The notes: generated by a model not told the origin, from the sequence alone. Numbered from the stretch's first letter, positions 1-9,722 are shown. The stretch: 50,387 bases of DNA from Ekhidna sp. (GCA_014323825.1 JACONI010000112.1:13240-63626), one strand, 5' to 3'. Translations and numbers: made by a program.

Positions 1-40
1 CTTTAAAAATATTATCATGTTTAACAGCGAAATTATTAAA

Positions 41-120
41 CAAAACAAAACAAAACAAAACAAAACAAAACAAAACAAAACAAAACAAAACAAAACAAAA
101 CAAAACAAAACAAAACAAAA
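41..120 (+). repeat. Pentanucleotide microsatellite (CAAAA)16 in the 5' end of a surface-protein gene
   Basis: Sixteen uninterrupted copies of CAAAA. An ATG at 17-19 reads into the tract as QNKTK repeats. With 16 copies this frame hits TAG at 149-151. With 15 or 18 copies it would run into the downstream signal peptide and the long ORF. The frame of the downstream ORF has a TAA at 37-39 and no start codon between the tract and its signal peptide. The tract therefore behaves like a translational phase-variation switch, in the OFF phase as sequenced. Confidence 0.85.
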
Positions 121-159
121 CAGTTCTCCAGCAGCTTTGGGCGGGTCTTAGCCGTTTGG

Positions 160-3084
160 GTGTGGTGCCTGACTTGCGGCACGGCCTCCGCCCAGTTTAC
201 TTTCACGGAGAAATCGGCGACCCCCTTTCCGGGGGTTAGTTTCAGTTCTATTGCTTTTGCGGATGTGGACGGGGAAAACGGCCCCGATGTGCTCATCACG
301 GGAAATACCGGCAGCAAAAGAATTGCTAACCTCTACGTCAACGACGGGTCGGGCGGCTTTACTCTGAAATTAACGCCCTTTCCGGGGGTTGATTTTAGTT
401 CTATTGCCTTTGCGGATGTAAATGAGAACGGGCATCAGGACGTGCTCATCACGGGATGGGTGGACGGCAACGGAAGAATTGCCAAACTGTACCTCAATGA
501 CGGGGAGGGTAACTTCACGGAGGAAGAGGGAACACCCTTTTCGGGGGTTAATCGCGGCTCCATTGCCTTTGCGGATGTGGACGGGAAAAACGGCCCCGAT
601 GTGCTCATCACGGGATGGACAAGCAGCGAAAGGATTGCTAACCTCTACCTCAACAACGGATCGGGCGGCTTTAGCCTGAAAGCAACGCCCTTTCCGGGGG
701 TTGATTTTAGTTCTATTGCCTTTGCGGATGTAAATGAGAACGGGCATCAGGATGTGCTCATCACGGGATGGCTAGGCAGCAGCAGCAGCAGTAGGATTTC
801 CAAGCTCTACCTCAATGACGGGGAGGGTGTTTTTACGGAGAAAGAGAGCACGCCCTTTCCGGGGGTTAGTGCGGGAGATCATAGTGACAGGGCTATTGCC
901 TTTGCGAATGTGGATGGGGAAAAGGGTCCCGATGTGCTCATCACGGGATGGCAGGGCAGCAGCGAACGTATTGCCAAACTTTATCTCAATGACGGTTCAG
1001 GTAGCTTTACGGAGAAGATGGAAACGCCCTTTCCAGAGGTTAGTAGCAGTTCCATCGCCTTTGCGGATGTGGATAAAGACGGGTATCAGGACGTGCTTAT
1101 TACGGGACAGAATACTGACAGCGAAGGAATTGCCAGCCTCTACCTCAATGACGGGTCGGGTAACTTCACGGAGAAGATGGAAACGCCCTTTCCAGAGGTT
1201 AGTAGCAGTTCCATCGCCTTTTCGGATGTGGATGGAGACGATGACCCCGATGTGCTCATCACAGGATATACCGGCAGCGAAAGAATTGCCAAGCTCTACA
1301 TTAATGATCAGGCCCCTGTATTTTCTTCGGGAAGTAGTGCATCCGTCCCTGAGAATATCACCGCAGTACTGACCGTCAGTGCCGATGATGACAGCGAAAC
1401 GCTCACCTACTCCGTCAGCGGGGGTGCAGACGAAGACAGTTTCAGCATCGACCAAAATACCGGGGATTTGACGTTCAATACGCCCCCTGATTTTGAAGCT
1501 ATGAGCAGTGATGCCGGTAACAATATCTATGAAGTGGAAGTAACAGTGAGTGACGGAGTGAGCGATGCTGCACAGACGATCACTGTTACTGTCACGAACG
1601 TGGAGGGCGTGCAGATTACCTCGGAAGGTACGAAAAGTGTCGCAGAGAACACCGCAGCCGTACTGACCGTTGCGGCAGTAACAGAGGCTGCATCCGGCGG
1701 GACAATCACCTATTCGCTCAGTGGAGGATCGGATAGGAGCAAGTTTAGCATTAATGAAAATAGCGGTGCTTTGACATTCACTTCGGCTCCTGATTTTGAG
1801 GCTTCCGGCAGTGCTGCCGGTAACAATATTTATGAAGTAGAAGTAACGGCAAGCGACGGGGACAACAGTATTACGCAGACGATTACCGTTACGGTTACCG
1901 ATGTAAACGAAACACCGGCGTTTTCCTCCGGCTCTTTCACCCTTACGATAGGTGAAGATGCCGCAACAGATGCTAACGTAGGTGCTGCGGTTACGGCTAC
2001 CGACCCTGATGAGGATGGTGTAACTTATACCCTCACCGGTGAAGATAGTGGTGATTTCTCCATAGATAGAAGCACGGGGCAAATTACCGTTGCAAACCCC
2101 CTTGACCATGAGACCACAAGCAGTTACACGCTTACCGTCACGGCTGCGGATGATGCTGCAACGAACTCACTGTCAGCCACGGCTGCCGTCACCATTACGG
2201 TTACCGATGTGAATGACAACGCCCCTGAGATTACCTCCGATAACGCAAAAAGTGTGGCAGAGAATACCACCGCAGTGCTAACTGTCGTAGCAACCGATGC
2301 GGATGCCAACACAACTTTCACCTACTCCATTAGTGGAGGGTCGGACAGGAGCAGTTTCGGCATTGCTCAAAATAGCGGGGCTTTGACGTTCAATACGGCT
2401 CCCGATTTTGAAGCCCCCGGCAGTGCGAATAATACCAATGTCTATGAGGTGGAAGTAACGGCAAGCGACGGAGAAAACAGCGTTTCGCAGACGATCACCG
2501 TTACGGTTACCGATGAGAATGACAATGATCCGGAGATTACCTCCGATAACGCAAAAAGCGTAGCAGAGAATACCACTGTAGTGCTAACCGTTGTGGCAAC
2601 CGATGCGGATGCGACCGCAATGATCAGCTATTCTCTCAGTGGAGGAGCGGATAGGAGCAATTTCAGCATTGATGAAAATAGCGGTGCTTTGACGTTCAAT
2701 ACGCCCCCTGATTTTGAAGCCCCCGGCAGTGCGAATAATACCAATGTCTATGAGGTGGAAGTAACGGCAAGTGATGGGGGAAACAGTGATGTACAGACGA
2801 TCACCATTACGGTTACCGATGTGGATGAGGTGCTTGGCGTTCCGTCTGCCGAAGGCATGGAACTCTATCCGAACCCTGCCTCCGATCACTTCAGGCTGTC
2901 GGGCATTTCCGATGAGTGGATCGGGGTGAGCCTTATCGGCATGACAGGCCATTTGGTCAGGAGTTATCCTGTTTCCAAGGACGGATTGTACGATCTTTCA
3001 GGGTTGAACGAGGGTCTCTTTTTCGTTTTCACTGAAGGAGACGGAGGGCGTAAGGTTGTGGGCAGGATCGTGATAAGGAAGTAA
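160..3084 (+). CDS. Mosaic surface protein: FG-GAP/VCBS repeats, cadherin-like domains, T9SS sorting domain
   Basis: Residues about 10-385 hold seven repeats of about 55 residues with cores such as IAFADVDG and DVLITG, as in FG-GAP/VCBS propellers with DxDxDG-type calcium loops. About 388-888 holds five cadherin-like domains (SVAENT, TDxDxxx, ending in VTVTDVNDN). The last 80 residues are a type A T9SS sorting domain (LYPNPASDHFRL). The GTG at 160 falls inside a signal peptide: the in-frame codons before it spell RVLAVWV and the cleavage-like end is GTASAQ. The natural start is probably ATG 17, upstream of the CAAAA tract. Neighbouring FG-GAP units are almost identical at the DNA level (about 1014-1075 and 1170-1231), so unit number may vary. 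GC is higher than in the housekeeping genes. Likely an exported adhesin or matrix protein; the ligand is unknown. Confidence 0.85.
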   Translation: MWCLTCGTASAQFTFTEKSATPFPGVSFSSIAFADVDGENGPDVLITGNTGSKRIANLYVNDGSGGFTLKLTPFPGVDFSSIAFADVNENGHQDVLITGWVDGNGRIAKLYLNDGEGNFTEEEGTPFSGVNRGSIAFADVDGKNGPDVLITGWTSSERIANLYLNNGSGGFSLKATPFPGVDFSSIAFADVNENGHQDVLITGWLGSSSSSRISKLYLNDGEGVFTEKESTPFPGVSAGDHSDRAIAFANVDGEKGPDVLITGWQGSSERIAKLYLNDGSGSFTEKMETPFPEVSSSSIAFADVDKDGYQDVLITGQNTDSEGIASLYLNDGSGNFTEKMETPFPEVSSSSIAFSDVDGDDDPDVLITGYTGSERIAKLYINDQAPVFSSGSSASVPENITAVLTVSADDDSETLTYSVSGGADEDSFSIDQNTGDLTFNTPPDFEAMSSDAGNNIYEVEVTVSDGVSDAAQTITVTVTNVEGVQITSEGTKSVAENTAAVLTVAAVTEAASGGTITYSLSGGSDRSKFSINENSGALTFTSAPDFEASGSAAGNNIYEVEVTASDGDNSITQTITVTVTDVNETPAFSSGSFTLTIGEDAATDANVGAAVTATDPDEDGVTYTLTGEDSGDFSIDRSTGQITVANPLDHETTSSYTLTVTAADDAATNSLSATAAVTITVTDVNDNAPEITSDNAKSVAENTTAVLTVVATDADANTTFTYSISGGSDRSSFGIAQNSGALTFNTAPDFEAPGSANNTNVYEVEVTASDGENSVSQTITVTVTDENDNDPEITSDNAKSVAENTTVVLTVVATDADATAMISYSLSGGADRSNFSIDENSGALTFNTPPDFEAPGSANNTNVYEVEVTASDGGNSDVQTITITVTDVDEVLGVPSAEGMELYPNPASDHFRLSGISDEWIGVSLIGMTGHLVRSYPVSKDGLYDLSGLNEGLFFVFTEGDGGRKVVGRIVIRK

Positions 3085-3109
3085 GAAAGCAGGTACTAAG
3101 GCATCAGCA

Positions 3110-3145
3110 GCCCCGGCATTTCTGTGGGTTTTTTTTGGGGTATCC
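3110..3145. terminator. Possible terminator between convergent genes
   Basis: A short C-rich/G-rich pair followed by a run of T lies between the end of the surface-protein gene and the end of lpxH. The stem is weak, so this is tentative. Confidence 0.3.
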
Positions 3146-3190
3146 CGAAAGAGAGATGTTGCATAACTCTGACGGTCAGCGAGAGAAAGA

Positions 3191-3973
3191 CTAAAAAGGG
3201 AAGTGCTTAAGTAACGCTTGCCGGCCGTCAAATTCTAAATAATGACCTTCCGAAAACCATTCACCTAAATTAAAATAAGTTGATGATTTAGAAATATCCA
3301 TTTCAAGGGATAAATGGCGATGACCAAAAATGTAATAATCATGGTGAGTCTTCAATTCGATATTTTTGGAAAACTGAAATAGACGTTCCTTCTCCCCTAG
3401 AAATAATTTGTCTTTTATCTTACTTTTTTCTGCGCTTATTTTACTCCAAAATTGCGCCATTGACACTCCAAGATTTGGATGAATGATAGAGAATAACCAC
3501 CTTCCCGGTTTGGATCTGAAGACGGCGGTGAAGAATTTGAAAGTGCAGTTACCTTTCCCCAATCCATCACCATGACCAATCATAAATTTTCTCTCACCTA
3601 CATTTAACAATATTGGGTTTTCGTGAATATTTACTCCAAGTTCATCCCGGAAATAATCAGACATCCACATGTCATGGTTCCCTTTTAAAATATGAATAGG
3701 GATGCCACTGTCGGATAATTCAGCCATCTTTCCCTGAAATCTGACAAAGCCTTTAGGGATAGCCTTCTTGTATTCGAACCAGAAATCAAAAAGGTCGCCA
3801 AGTAAAAAAACGGAGGAAGCATCGCTGCTGATTTTATCCAACCATTTTACAATTTGCTTCTCTCTTTTAAGGCTCTCTTCCCGGTTTGGAACACCAAGGT
3901 GGAAATCACTTGCGAAATATAGTTTTTTACCTGCTTGAAGTTCAATTGAGATCAGGTGTTCAAACCCCTTCAT
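3191..3973 (-). CDS. lpxH: UDP-2,3-diacylglucosamine diphosphatase
   Basis: 260-residue calcineurin-like metallophosphoesterase. Metal-binding motifs appear in order: DFHLG near the N-terminus, GDLFDFW, GNHDMW, HGDGLG and GHRH. This is the LpxH pattern. LpxH hydrolyses UDP-2,3-diacylglucosamine to lipid X at the inner face of the cytoplasmic membrane, a step in lipid A synthesis. The gene starts 3 bases after the ftsH stop, so it is almost certainly cotranscribed with rsfS and ftsH. FtsH controls lipid A flux through LpxC in E. coli, which makes the pairing suggestive, but that link is inference here. Confidence 0.9.
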   Translation of the reverse strand: MKGFEHLISIELQAGKKLYFASDFHLGVPNREESLKREKQIVKWLDKISSDASSVFLLGDLFDFWFEYKKAIPKGFVRFQGKMAELSDSGIPIHILKGNHDMWMSDYFRDELGVNIHENPILLNVGERKFMIGHGDGLGKGNCTFKFFTAVFRSKPGRWLFSIIHPNLGVSMAQFWSKISAEKSKIKDKLFLGEKERLFQFSKNIELKTHHDYYIFGHRHLSLEMDISKSSTYFNLGEWFSEGHYLEFDGRQALLKHFPF

Positions 3974-3976
3974 CTG

Positions 3977-6022
3977 TTACTTTGCCTTTTCCGTGGTAGT
4001 ATCTTCTTTTTCGACTTCCTCTTTTATGTCATTCTTTAGCTTATCAACGTTGTCTTTTATCTCTTTCTCATCAACAGAAGACCCATTTGTAAAGCTTTGG
4101 TAAGCAGTTAGATTTTTAAATGGTCTTTTTCCTATCAATTCTTCTAAGTCTGATTGGAAAATTATCTCTCTTTTAAGCAGTTCCTGAGCTAAAATCTCCA
4201 GTTCTTTTTTCTTCTTTAAAAGTAATTCTTTCGTACGTTTATAGGCTTTGTCTATCAAAGCCTTAACTTCCTGATCGATAAGTTCCGCCGTTGCATCCGA
4301 ATAAGGCTTGGTGAAGTTGTATTCGGATTCCTTTGAGTCGTAGAAGGAAACATTCCCGATCTTATCGTTCATTCCATAAACAGTAACGATGCTGTAAGCC
4401 AACTTTGTGATTCGCTCAAGATCACTTAGTGCTCCGGTTGAAATTTTTCCGAATGTAATCTCCTCTGCCGCTCTGCCTCCCAGTGCCATGCACATTTCAT
4501 CCATTAGCTGCTCTGTCTGATACAGGAACTGTTCTTTTGGTAAATATTGAGCATAGCCTAATGCAGCCACCCCTCTTGGAACGATACTTACTTTTACCAG
4601 TGGATCTGCATATTCCAAAAACCAACCTGCTACTGCATGACCGGCTTCATGGTAGGCAACAATCTTCTTCTCTTCCGGAGAAATAAGTTTATTTTTCTTT
4701 TCAAGACCCCCGATTACTCTGTCAATTGCGTCCTGGAAGTCTTGCATGTCTACTTTTTTCTTATCTTTTCGTGCAGCAATCAAAGCAGCTTCATTGCACA
4801 CATTGGCTATTTCTGCACCGGCAAATCCGGGTGTCTGAGCTGATAGTTTTTTGGGGTCAACATCCTTGGATATTTGGATGGGTTTCAAATGAACCTTGAA
4901 AATTGCCTCACGACCAATGATATCAGGTTTATCAATGCTAATTTGTCTATCAAACCTTCCGGGCCTCAGAAGTGCTGAGTCCAGCACATCCGGCCTGTTA
5001 GTTGCGGCCAGAATAATCACTCCTACGTCAGTTGCAAAACCGTCCATCTCAACCAATAAGGAATTCAATGTATTTTCTCTTTCATCATTAGAACCGGGCA
5101 TTTGACCTCTTCCTCTGGATCGACCTATTGCATCAATCTCATCAATAAAAATGATACAGGGCGCTTTCTCTTTGGCTTGTTTAAACAGGTCTCTTACACG
5201 TGCGGCTCCTACTCCAACAAACATTTCTACAAAATCTGATCCTGATAGTGTAAAGAATGGTACACCGGCCTCACCGGCCACAGCTTTGGCAAGGAGCGTT
5301 TTACCTGTTCCGGGAGGGCCTACAAGTAAAGCACCTTTTGGAATTTTTCCTCCCAATTTTGTGAATTTGCCGGGGTTTCTTAAAAATTCAACGATCTCTT
5401 GAACTTCTTCTTTTGCTTCTTCCAATCCGGCAGCATCTTCAAATGTGATCTTTACTTTATTTTCTGCATCAAACAATGCGGCTTTTGATTTTCCAATACT
5501 GAATATTTGACCGCCGGGTCCTCCGCCCCCTGCCATTCTTCGCATTAAAAACCAGAAACCGAAGATCAACAAAATCAGAAACCCCCAGTTAAATAAAACA
5601 TTGGTGTAGTCGTTTCTCTCTTCGATTTTGTAATCAAATCGTTGAGCTTCCGGCTGCTCTGCCATCAATTCTTCAAAATCCTTTGCAAATTTTTCAACGC
5701 TGACTATTTCTACTTTATAATGCGGGGCATTCTGCGAACGGAACAGGCTTTCCTTTTGGTCCAATTCAAGTTTATATTTTGTATTGCTTAATGCCTCCTC
5801 TTTGAGTGTGATTTCGATGTAATCCTGGTTTTTAATCAGGACTACCCTTTGGACATCATTTGATTTGACCATTTTTTCGAAATCTCGATAGGTAGTATTA
5901 ACTGAACCATTGCTACTTGAAAAAAAAGTAATAGCAATTACCACTGTTAATAACCCTACTATGAGCCATCCTTGAATTCTTGGTTTAGATCCTGGCGTAT
6001 TTTTTCTTTTCCTGTCGGGCAT
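3977..6022 (-). CDS. ftsH: ATP-dependent zinc metalloprotease FtsH
   Basis: 681 residues. There are two membrane helices (about 17-35 and 142-160) with a periplasmic domain between them and a glycine-rich linker after the second. The AAA+ module follows, with Walker A GPPGTGKT at about 235-242, Walker [12 protein letters not shown], the second region of homology RPGRFDR, and the zinc-protease motif HEAGH at about 458-462. FtsH degrades misfolded membrane proteins and short-lived cytosolic regulators. The C-terminus is a charged, low-complexity tail. It sits between rsfS and lpxH on the same strand. Confidence 0.97.
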   Translation of the reverse strand: MPDRKRKNTPGSKPRIQGWLIVGLLTVVIAITFFSSSNGSVNTTYRDFEKMVKSNDVQRVVLIKNQDYIEITLKEEALSNTKYKLELDQKESLFRSQNAPHYKVEIVSVEKFAKDFEELMAEQPEAQRFDYKIEERNDYTNVLFNWGFLILLIFGFWFLMRRMAGGGGPGGQIFSIGKSKAALFDAENKVKITFEDAAGLEEAKEEVQEIVEFLRNPGKFTKLGGKIPKGALLVGPPGTGKTLLAKAVAGEAGVPFFTLSGSDFVEMFVGVGAARVRDLFKQAKEKAPCIIFIDEIDAIGRSRGRGQMPGSNDERENTLNSLLVEMDGFATDVGVIILAATNRPDVLDSALLRPGRFDRQISIDKPDIIGREAIFKVHLKPIQISKDVDPKKLSAQTPGFAGAEIANVCNEAALIAARKDKKKVDMQDFQDAIDRVIGGLEKKNKLISPEEKKIVAYHEAGHAVAGWFLEYADPLVKVSIVPRGVAALGYAQYLPKEQFLYQTEQLMDEMCMALGGRAAEEITFGKISTGALSDLERITKLAYSIVTVYGMNDKIGNVSFYDSKESEYNFTKPYSDATAELIDQEVKALIDKAYKRTKELLLKKKKELEILAQELLKREIIFQSDLEELIGKRPFKNLTAYQSFTNGSSVDEKEIKDNVDKLKNDIKEEVEKEDTTTEKAK

Positions 6023-6071
6023 TTTGTCTGTTCTTCTAATAATTTCTAAGCTAAAACGAACTCAAAACGAA

Positions 6072-6449
6072 TTAGTTTGAGTCAATATGAGTGATTTTTG
6101 CATCACCCCAGAGCTCTTCAATTCCGTAAAAAATTCTTTTTTCTTTGTTGAATACGTGAGCGACTACATCAACGTAATCAAGTAATATCCATTCCTTATT
6201 TTTTTGTCCCTCTGTTTTCCAAGGGTTTTGTTTTGAATGTTTATAAATTTCTTTTTCGATAGATTGGGAGATCGCATTAATCTGGGTATCTGAATTACCA
6301 TTGCATATCACAAAAAAGTCTGCTACTGCATGTTTTATTGCTCTCAAGTCCATCACTACAATATCAGAAGCATTCTTTTCCAGCATCCCGTCAACAACCC
6401 ATTCACTAAGAACATTTGAATTAACTTCTTTAATTGTCTCCTGAACCAC
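6072..6449 (-). CDS. rsfS: Ribosomal silencing factor RsfS
   Basis: 125 residues of the RsfS/Iojap (DUF143) family, recognised from the block DIVVMDLR, the conserved VADFFVICNGNSD, and the EEWILLDY-like segment followed by VVAHVF. RsfS binds uL14 on the 50S subunit and blocks subunit joining when growth slows. The start is read as GTG at 6449. The only upstream in-frame alternatives are ATT codons, and the putative -7 promoter element at 6481-6488 leaves room for a short leader before the GTG. It is the first gene of the rsfS-ftsH-lpxH operon and is divergent from birA. Confidence 0.92.
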   Translation of the reverse strand: MVQETIKEVNSNVLSEWVVDGMLEKNASDIVVMDLRAIKHAVADFFVICNGNSDTQINAISQSIEKEIYKHSKQNPWKTEGQKNKEWILLDYVDVVAHVFNKEKRIFYGIEELWGDAKITHIDSN

Positions 6450-6480
6450 TGAATCTAAATCTTTGAAATTAATTTTGTTC

Positions 6481-6488
6481 CAAATTTA
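6481..6488 (-). promoter_or_regulatory. Bacteroidota -7 element upstream of rsfS
   Basis: Minus-strand TAAATTTG matches TAnnTTTG. It lies about 32 bases upstream of the rsfS GTG, in the short divergent gap with birA. No convincing -33 element was identified. Confidence 0.45.
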
Positions 6489-6500
6489 CATCAATTATAG

Positions 6501-7262
6501 TTGCATAAAATCTTTGCCAAACCGTCTTTCTTGGGAAAAAGTGTAGTTTATCTGCCACAATGTCACTCTACTAATGATGAACTATCTAATCTTGCGAAAA
6601 AAAGTGATATTAAAGAAGGCACTGTCCTATATACAGGGTATCAGACAAAAGGTAAGGGTCAAAGGGGAAATAAATGGGTTGCAGAACCTCATAAGAATGT
6701 GCTGATGTCTATTTTCTTAAGGCCCGGGAAAATAAAGCTTTCGAATCAATATTTTTTGAATTTAATTATTGGGTTGGCTGCAATTGAAGTTCTTGATCAA
6801 TTGGTAGATACACCTAAGTATTTGAAATGGCCAAATGATATTTACATAAGAGAAAATAAAATAGGAGGCAGCCTTATTGAGTCAAGTGTAAAAGAGAAAA
6901 ATTTGGAGACAGTCGTGGTGGGGATTGGCTTAAATGTAAATCAGAATGGTATCCCTGTTCCTAAAGCTACTTCAATTTTTTTAGAGACGAACCGATTTTA
7001 TGACATTGAGGATGTTATTGAAAAATTGCTCTGCAAAATCGAGGAGTGGTATGATAAACTTTTGAGAGAAGATTTTTTGGAGATTAAGTCACAATATTAT
7101 CAGCGATTGATGTGGTTCAATGATATTCATGAATACGAGAGCGATTCGGTGCGATTCAAAGGAAAAATCACAGGAATTGACGAATATGGTAGATTATTGG
7201 TAGAAACAATCAACGGGTTAAGAAGAACCTTCCGTATCAAAGAGGTTGAATTTATAAAATAA
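6501..7262 (+). CDS. birA: Biotin--[acetyl-CoA-carboxylase] ligase
   Basis: 253 residues. The catalytic biotin protein ligase domain is clear: STNDEL, the biotinoyl-AMP loop KGKGQRGNKW, KWPNDIY, and GIGLNVNQ, followed by a small C-terminal SH3-like domain. It activates biotin with ATP and attaches it to the biotin carrier of acetyl-CoA carboxylase. There is no N-terminal DNA-binding domain, so unlike E. coli BirA it is not expected to act as a repressor. The start is TTG, because no ATG precedes the conserved region. Confidence 0.93.
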   Translation: MHKIFAKPSFLGKSVVYLPQCHSTNDELSNLAKKSDIKEGTVLYTGYQTKGKGQRGNKWVAEPHKNVLMSIFLRPGKIKLSNQYFLNLIIGLAAIEVLDQLVDTPKYLKWPNDIYIRENKIGGSLIESSVKEKNLETVVVGIGLNVNQNGIPVPKATSIFLETNRFYDIEDVIEKLLCKIEEWYDKLLREDFLEIKSQYYQRLMWFNDIHEYESDSVRFKGKITGIDEYGRLLVETINGLRRTFRIKEVEFIK

Positions 7263-7289
7263 AAAACTAACTATTCTTGGAGCTACATA

Positions 7290-7297
7290 TATCTTTG
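7290..7297 (+). promoter_or_regulatory. Bacteroidota -7 element upstream of ahcY
   Basis: TATCTTTG matches TAnnTTTG, 37 bases upstream of the ahcY ATG, in a short AT-rich gap after birA. It suggests that ahcY has its own promoter. Confidence 0.45.
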
Positions 7298-7333
7298 CAA
7301 AAAATATTTTAGAAATAAACCGTTTGTATTCAA

Positions 7334-8644
7334 ATGAGTATAATTACTGCTGAAAAATTTAAGGTAAAAGACCTTACTCTTGCTGACTGGGGCAGAAAAG
7401 AAATAAGACTTGCTGAAGCTGAAATGCCGGGCTTGACAGCACTGCGAGAAGAGTACGGAGATAGCAAACCGCTAAAAGGTGCCAGAATAGCGGGGTGTCT
7501 TCATATGACCATTCAAACTGCTGTACTTATTGAGACTTTAGTTGAATTGGGAGCAGATGTTTCCTGGTCTTCATGTAATATTTTTTCAACTCAGGATCAC
7601 GCAGCAGCAGCGATTGCAAAATCCGGAGTTCCGGTCTATGCCTGGAAAGGAATGAACGAAGAGGAATTTGACTGGTGCATAGAACAAACATTGTTTGCCT
7701 TTCCGGAGAGTAAGCCACTCAATATGATTTTAGACGACGGAGGTGATCTTACCAACATGGTTTTAGATAAATATCCTGAGTTGGTTAAAGATATTAGAGG
7801 GCTTTCAGAAGAAACCACCACCGGTGTTCACAGACTTTATGAGCGAATGAAAAATGGAACACTTCCAATGCCCGCCATCAACGTGAATGACTCTGTCACA
7901 AAATCAAAATTTGATAATAAGTATGGTTGTAAAGAATCTCTTGTAGATGCAATCAGAAGAGCTACCGATATCATGCTAGCCGGAAAAGTTGCAGTTGTTG
8001 CAGGCTATGGTGATGTTGGGAAAGGGTCAGCGGCCTCTTTAAAGGGAGCAGGTGTCCGTGTAATCGTAACTGAAATTGACCCCATTTGTGCTCTTCAGGC
8101 AGCAATGGATGGATTTGAGGTAAGAAAAATGACAAATGCAATTCCGCGAGCAGATATTATCGTAACTGCTACCGGGAATAAGGATATTATTAAAGATATA
8201 CATTTCAAGTCAATGAAAGACAAAGCGATCGTTTGCAACATTGGTCATTTTGATAATGAGATTGATATGGCTTGGTTAAATGAAGTATACGGGGATACAA
8301 AAGTGGAAATTAAGCCCCAGGTTGATCTTTATAAGGTTGATGGAAATGACATCATAGTACTTGCAGAAGGCAGATTAGTTAACCTTGGTGTTGCAACAGG
8401 TCATCCATCTTTCGTTATGTCAAATTCATTTACTAACCAGGTATTGGCACAGATTGAATTATGGGAGCATTATGAAAACTATGAAAATGCAGTTTACATG
8501 CTTCCTAAACATTTGGACGAGAAGGTAGCAGCACTACATTTGAAAAAAATTGGGGTAGAATTAGATGTGCTAACGACTGATCAGGCAGAATATATAGGAG
8601 TAGAGGTTAAAGGTCCGTTTAAACCGGAATACTATAGATATTGA
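7334..8644 (+). CDS. ahcY: Adenosylhomocysteinase (S-adenosylhomocysteine hydrolase)
   Basis: 436 residues, full length. Family motifs include [11 protein letters not shown], the NAD-binding Rossmann motif [35 protein letters not shown] and the C-terminal PFKPEYYRY. It splits S-adenosylhomocysteine into adenosine and homocysteine and so relieves product inhibition of methyltransferases. The last 47 coding bases and the downstream terminator are repeated 1303 bases further on, flanking an insert (see the direct repeat entries). Confidence 0.97.
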   Translation: MSIITAEKFKVKDLTLADWGRKEIRLAEAEMPGLTALREEYGDSKPLKGARIAGCLHMTIQTAVLIETLVELGADVSWSSCNIFSTQDHAAAAIAKSGVPVYAWKGMNEEEFDWCIEQTLFAFPESKPLNMILDDGGDLTNMVLDKYPELVKDIRGLSEETTTGVHRLYERMKNGTLPMPAINVNDSVTKSKFDNKYGCKESLVDAIRRATDIMLAGKVAVVAGYGDVGKGSAASLKGAGVRVIVTEIDPICALQAAMDGFEVRKMTNAIPRADIIVTATGNKDIIKDIHFKSMKDKAIVCNIGHFDNEIDMAWLNEVYGDTKVEIKPQVDLYKVDGNDIIVLAEGRLVNLGVATGHPSFVMSNSFTNQVLAQIELWEHYENYENAVYMLPKHLDEKVAALHLKKIGVELDVLTTDQAEYIGVEVKGPFKPEYYRY

Positions 8645-8709
8645 TGATTGAATTTGAAAATTCTCATAAGGCTGCTCATTTGGACAGCTTTTTTGTTGAT
8701 TTTTGGCAT
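8598..8709 (+). repeat. 112-bp direct repeat, copy 1 (ahcY 3' end plus terminator)
   Basis: This stretch covers the last 47 bases of ahcY, including the stop, and 65 bases downstream. It is repeated at 9901-10012 with a single difference (C at 8675, T at 9978). Identity stops abruptly on both sides. Confidence 0.95.
8671..8694 (+). terminator. ahcY terminator, copy 1
   Basis: GCTGCTC (8671-8677) and GGACAGC (8682-8688) form a 7-bp stem around a short loop, followed by six T. One C-A mismatch is present that the second copy lacks. Confidence 0.65.
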
Positions 8710-9003
8710 GGTTAATTTGTTGTCCTTTAAAATACCCATCTATGAATAATAACCACAAAAGGGCTTTGACCCTTTGAGAAGTTCAGGGATCGGGGCTTAT
8801 GTCTTGAACAGGATTTACAGGATTGGAGCGGAATTAGGAATAAATATAACATAAAGGTGTAGTTACAAATTACACCTAGAGGAAGGTATTCATTACTTCC
8901 CGGAGTCAGATTGAATCGGATTTTCAGACTTATTAGACTGCCTAAGCGAATTAATTACTCTTGGAACCCCCGATCCACCAACAAATCTCGTTAAGAAAGT
9001 CAA
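8710..9003. other. Left non-coding part of the insert after ahcY
   Basis: No gene is seen. The stretch holds a perfect 7-bp inverted repeat (AGGTGTA/TACACCT, about 8855-8876) and a short hairpin AAGGG/CCCTT near 8759-8775. The segment 8862-8881 recurs in inverted orientation at 9861-9880 (18 of 20 bases), near the other edge of the insert. Confidence 0.6.
8862..8881 (+). repeat. Imperfect inverted repeat of the ahcY insert, left arm
   Basis: The reverse complement of this 20-base segment matches 9861-9880 at 18 of 20 positions. The pair brackets the two-gene module, as terminal repeats of a small mobile cassette might. Confidence 0.5.
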
Positions 9004-9387
9004 CTACGGAATAAAATAATTCTCTTTGAACAGTAAGATTAGAACTGTAAGAGCAACAACTAGAAAAATACTAGCAACCAGTATGTACCTTAAAGTTTTA
9101 TTGTTAACTCCAGCCTCTGCTATTCTGGCTAACTCAATTTCTTTGAATGCATTTGTCTGTTCGGAATGAAATTTACTGGTATTATCTTCATTTTTAGCTA
9201 TTAAATCCAGAAGTTTATCTTTTTGATTCTTATCAAATTCAGACAAGTCAATATTGCCACCAGAACCTTTGTGTAGGGATATAACTTCAAGCTCTTGTAA
9301 AATCTGATTGACTTTTGGAACTGCCGGAGTTGCTGATCTTTCACTTTCCTCCAACTTCTTGTCTTGCGGGGTAGGCTTATCTGTCAC
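9004..9387 (-). CDS. Unrecognised protein with one C-terminal membrane helix
   Basis: 127 residues, family not recognised. The N-terminal 95 residues are polar and mostly helical by composition, with many E, K, N and Q. Residues about 101-121 form one strongly hydrophobic helix (LVASIFLVVALTVLILLF) followed by a six-residue tail, so it looks tail-anchored in the cytoplasmic membrane. The start is GTG, overlapping the end of the upstream gene by 11 bases, which implies translational coupling. The pair sits alone in an insert behind ahcY. A toxin, effector or defence role is possible from this architecture but unproven. Confidence 0.65.
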   Translation of the reverse strand: MTDKPTPQDKKLEESERSATPAVPKVNQILQELEVISLHKGSGGNIDLSEFDKNQKDKLLDLIAKNEDNTSKFHSEQTNAFKEIELARIAEAGVNNKTLRYILVASIFLVVALTVLILLFKENYFIP

Positions 9388-9709
9388 TTGCTACAAGGTG
9401 CTTTTTACGCTTATAATAAGAGAGTTTAGCGTAATCACGGATTTGAGATTCAGTAGACTCCTGATTAAGTGCAAAATGGAGTGCATGCTTCAGGTAATGA
9501 CTAAAATCGTCTGTATAATTTTTGATAAAAAGATTTGACTTACGCCTTAGATAGGCCTCTTTAATCAAATCAGTTACGTATTCAACTTCATCGTCAGGAT
9601 GATCGTTCTTCTTAACAATTTCATTCAGAGCCTCAAGAATAACTTTATAAGCATTATCCAATGCCTTTGAATCAACTTTATTAATTGGGTTATCTACTGT
9701 AATTTCCAT
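9377..9709 (-). CDS. Unrecognised small helical protein, first gene of a two-gene module
   Basis: 110 residues, soluble, rich in charged and aromatic residues, and no motif recognised. It is the promoter-proximal gene of the pair. An imperfect palindrome at 9723-9751 sits immediately upstream, where an operator for autoregulation would lie. The position and size resemble an antitoxin or immunity partner for the downstream membrane-anchored protein, but this rests only on gene order. Confidence 0.65.
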   Translation of the reverse strand: MEITVDNPINKVDSKALDNAYKVILEALNEIVKKNDHPDDEVEYVTDLIKEAYLRRKSNLFIKNYTDDFSHYLKHALHFALNQESTESQIRDYAKLSYYKRKKHLVASDR

Positions 9710-9722
9710 TGTTTTACCTTCA

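Noticed and set aside
36-317. Minus-strand ORF reading FCFVL repeats
   Set aside because: It is the reverse reading of the CAAAA tract and of the surface-protein gene.
997-2952. Minus-strand ORFs opposite the cadherin region
   Set aside because: Mirror frames of repetitive coding DNA. The plus strand carries clear domains and a T9SS tail.
6450-6476. ATT start extending rsfS
   Set aside because: The extension has no supporting conservation visible here, and the candidate promoter would leave no leader. GTG 6449 is simpler.
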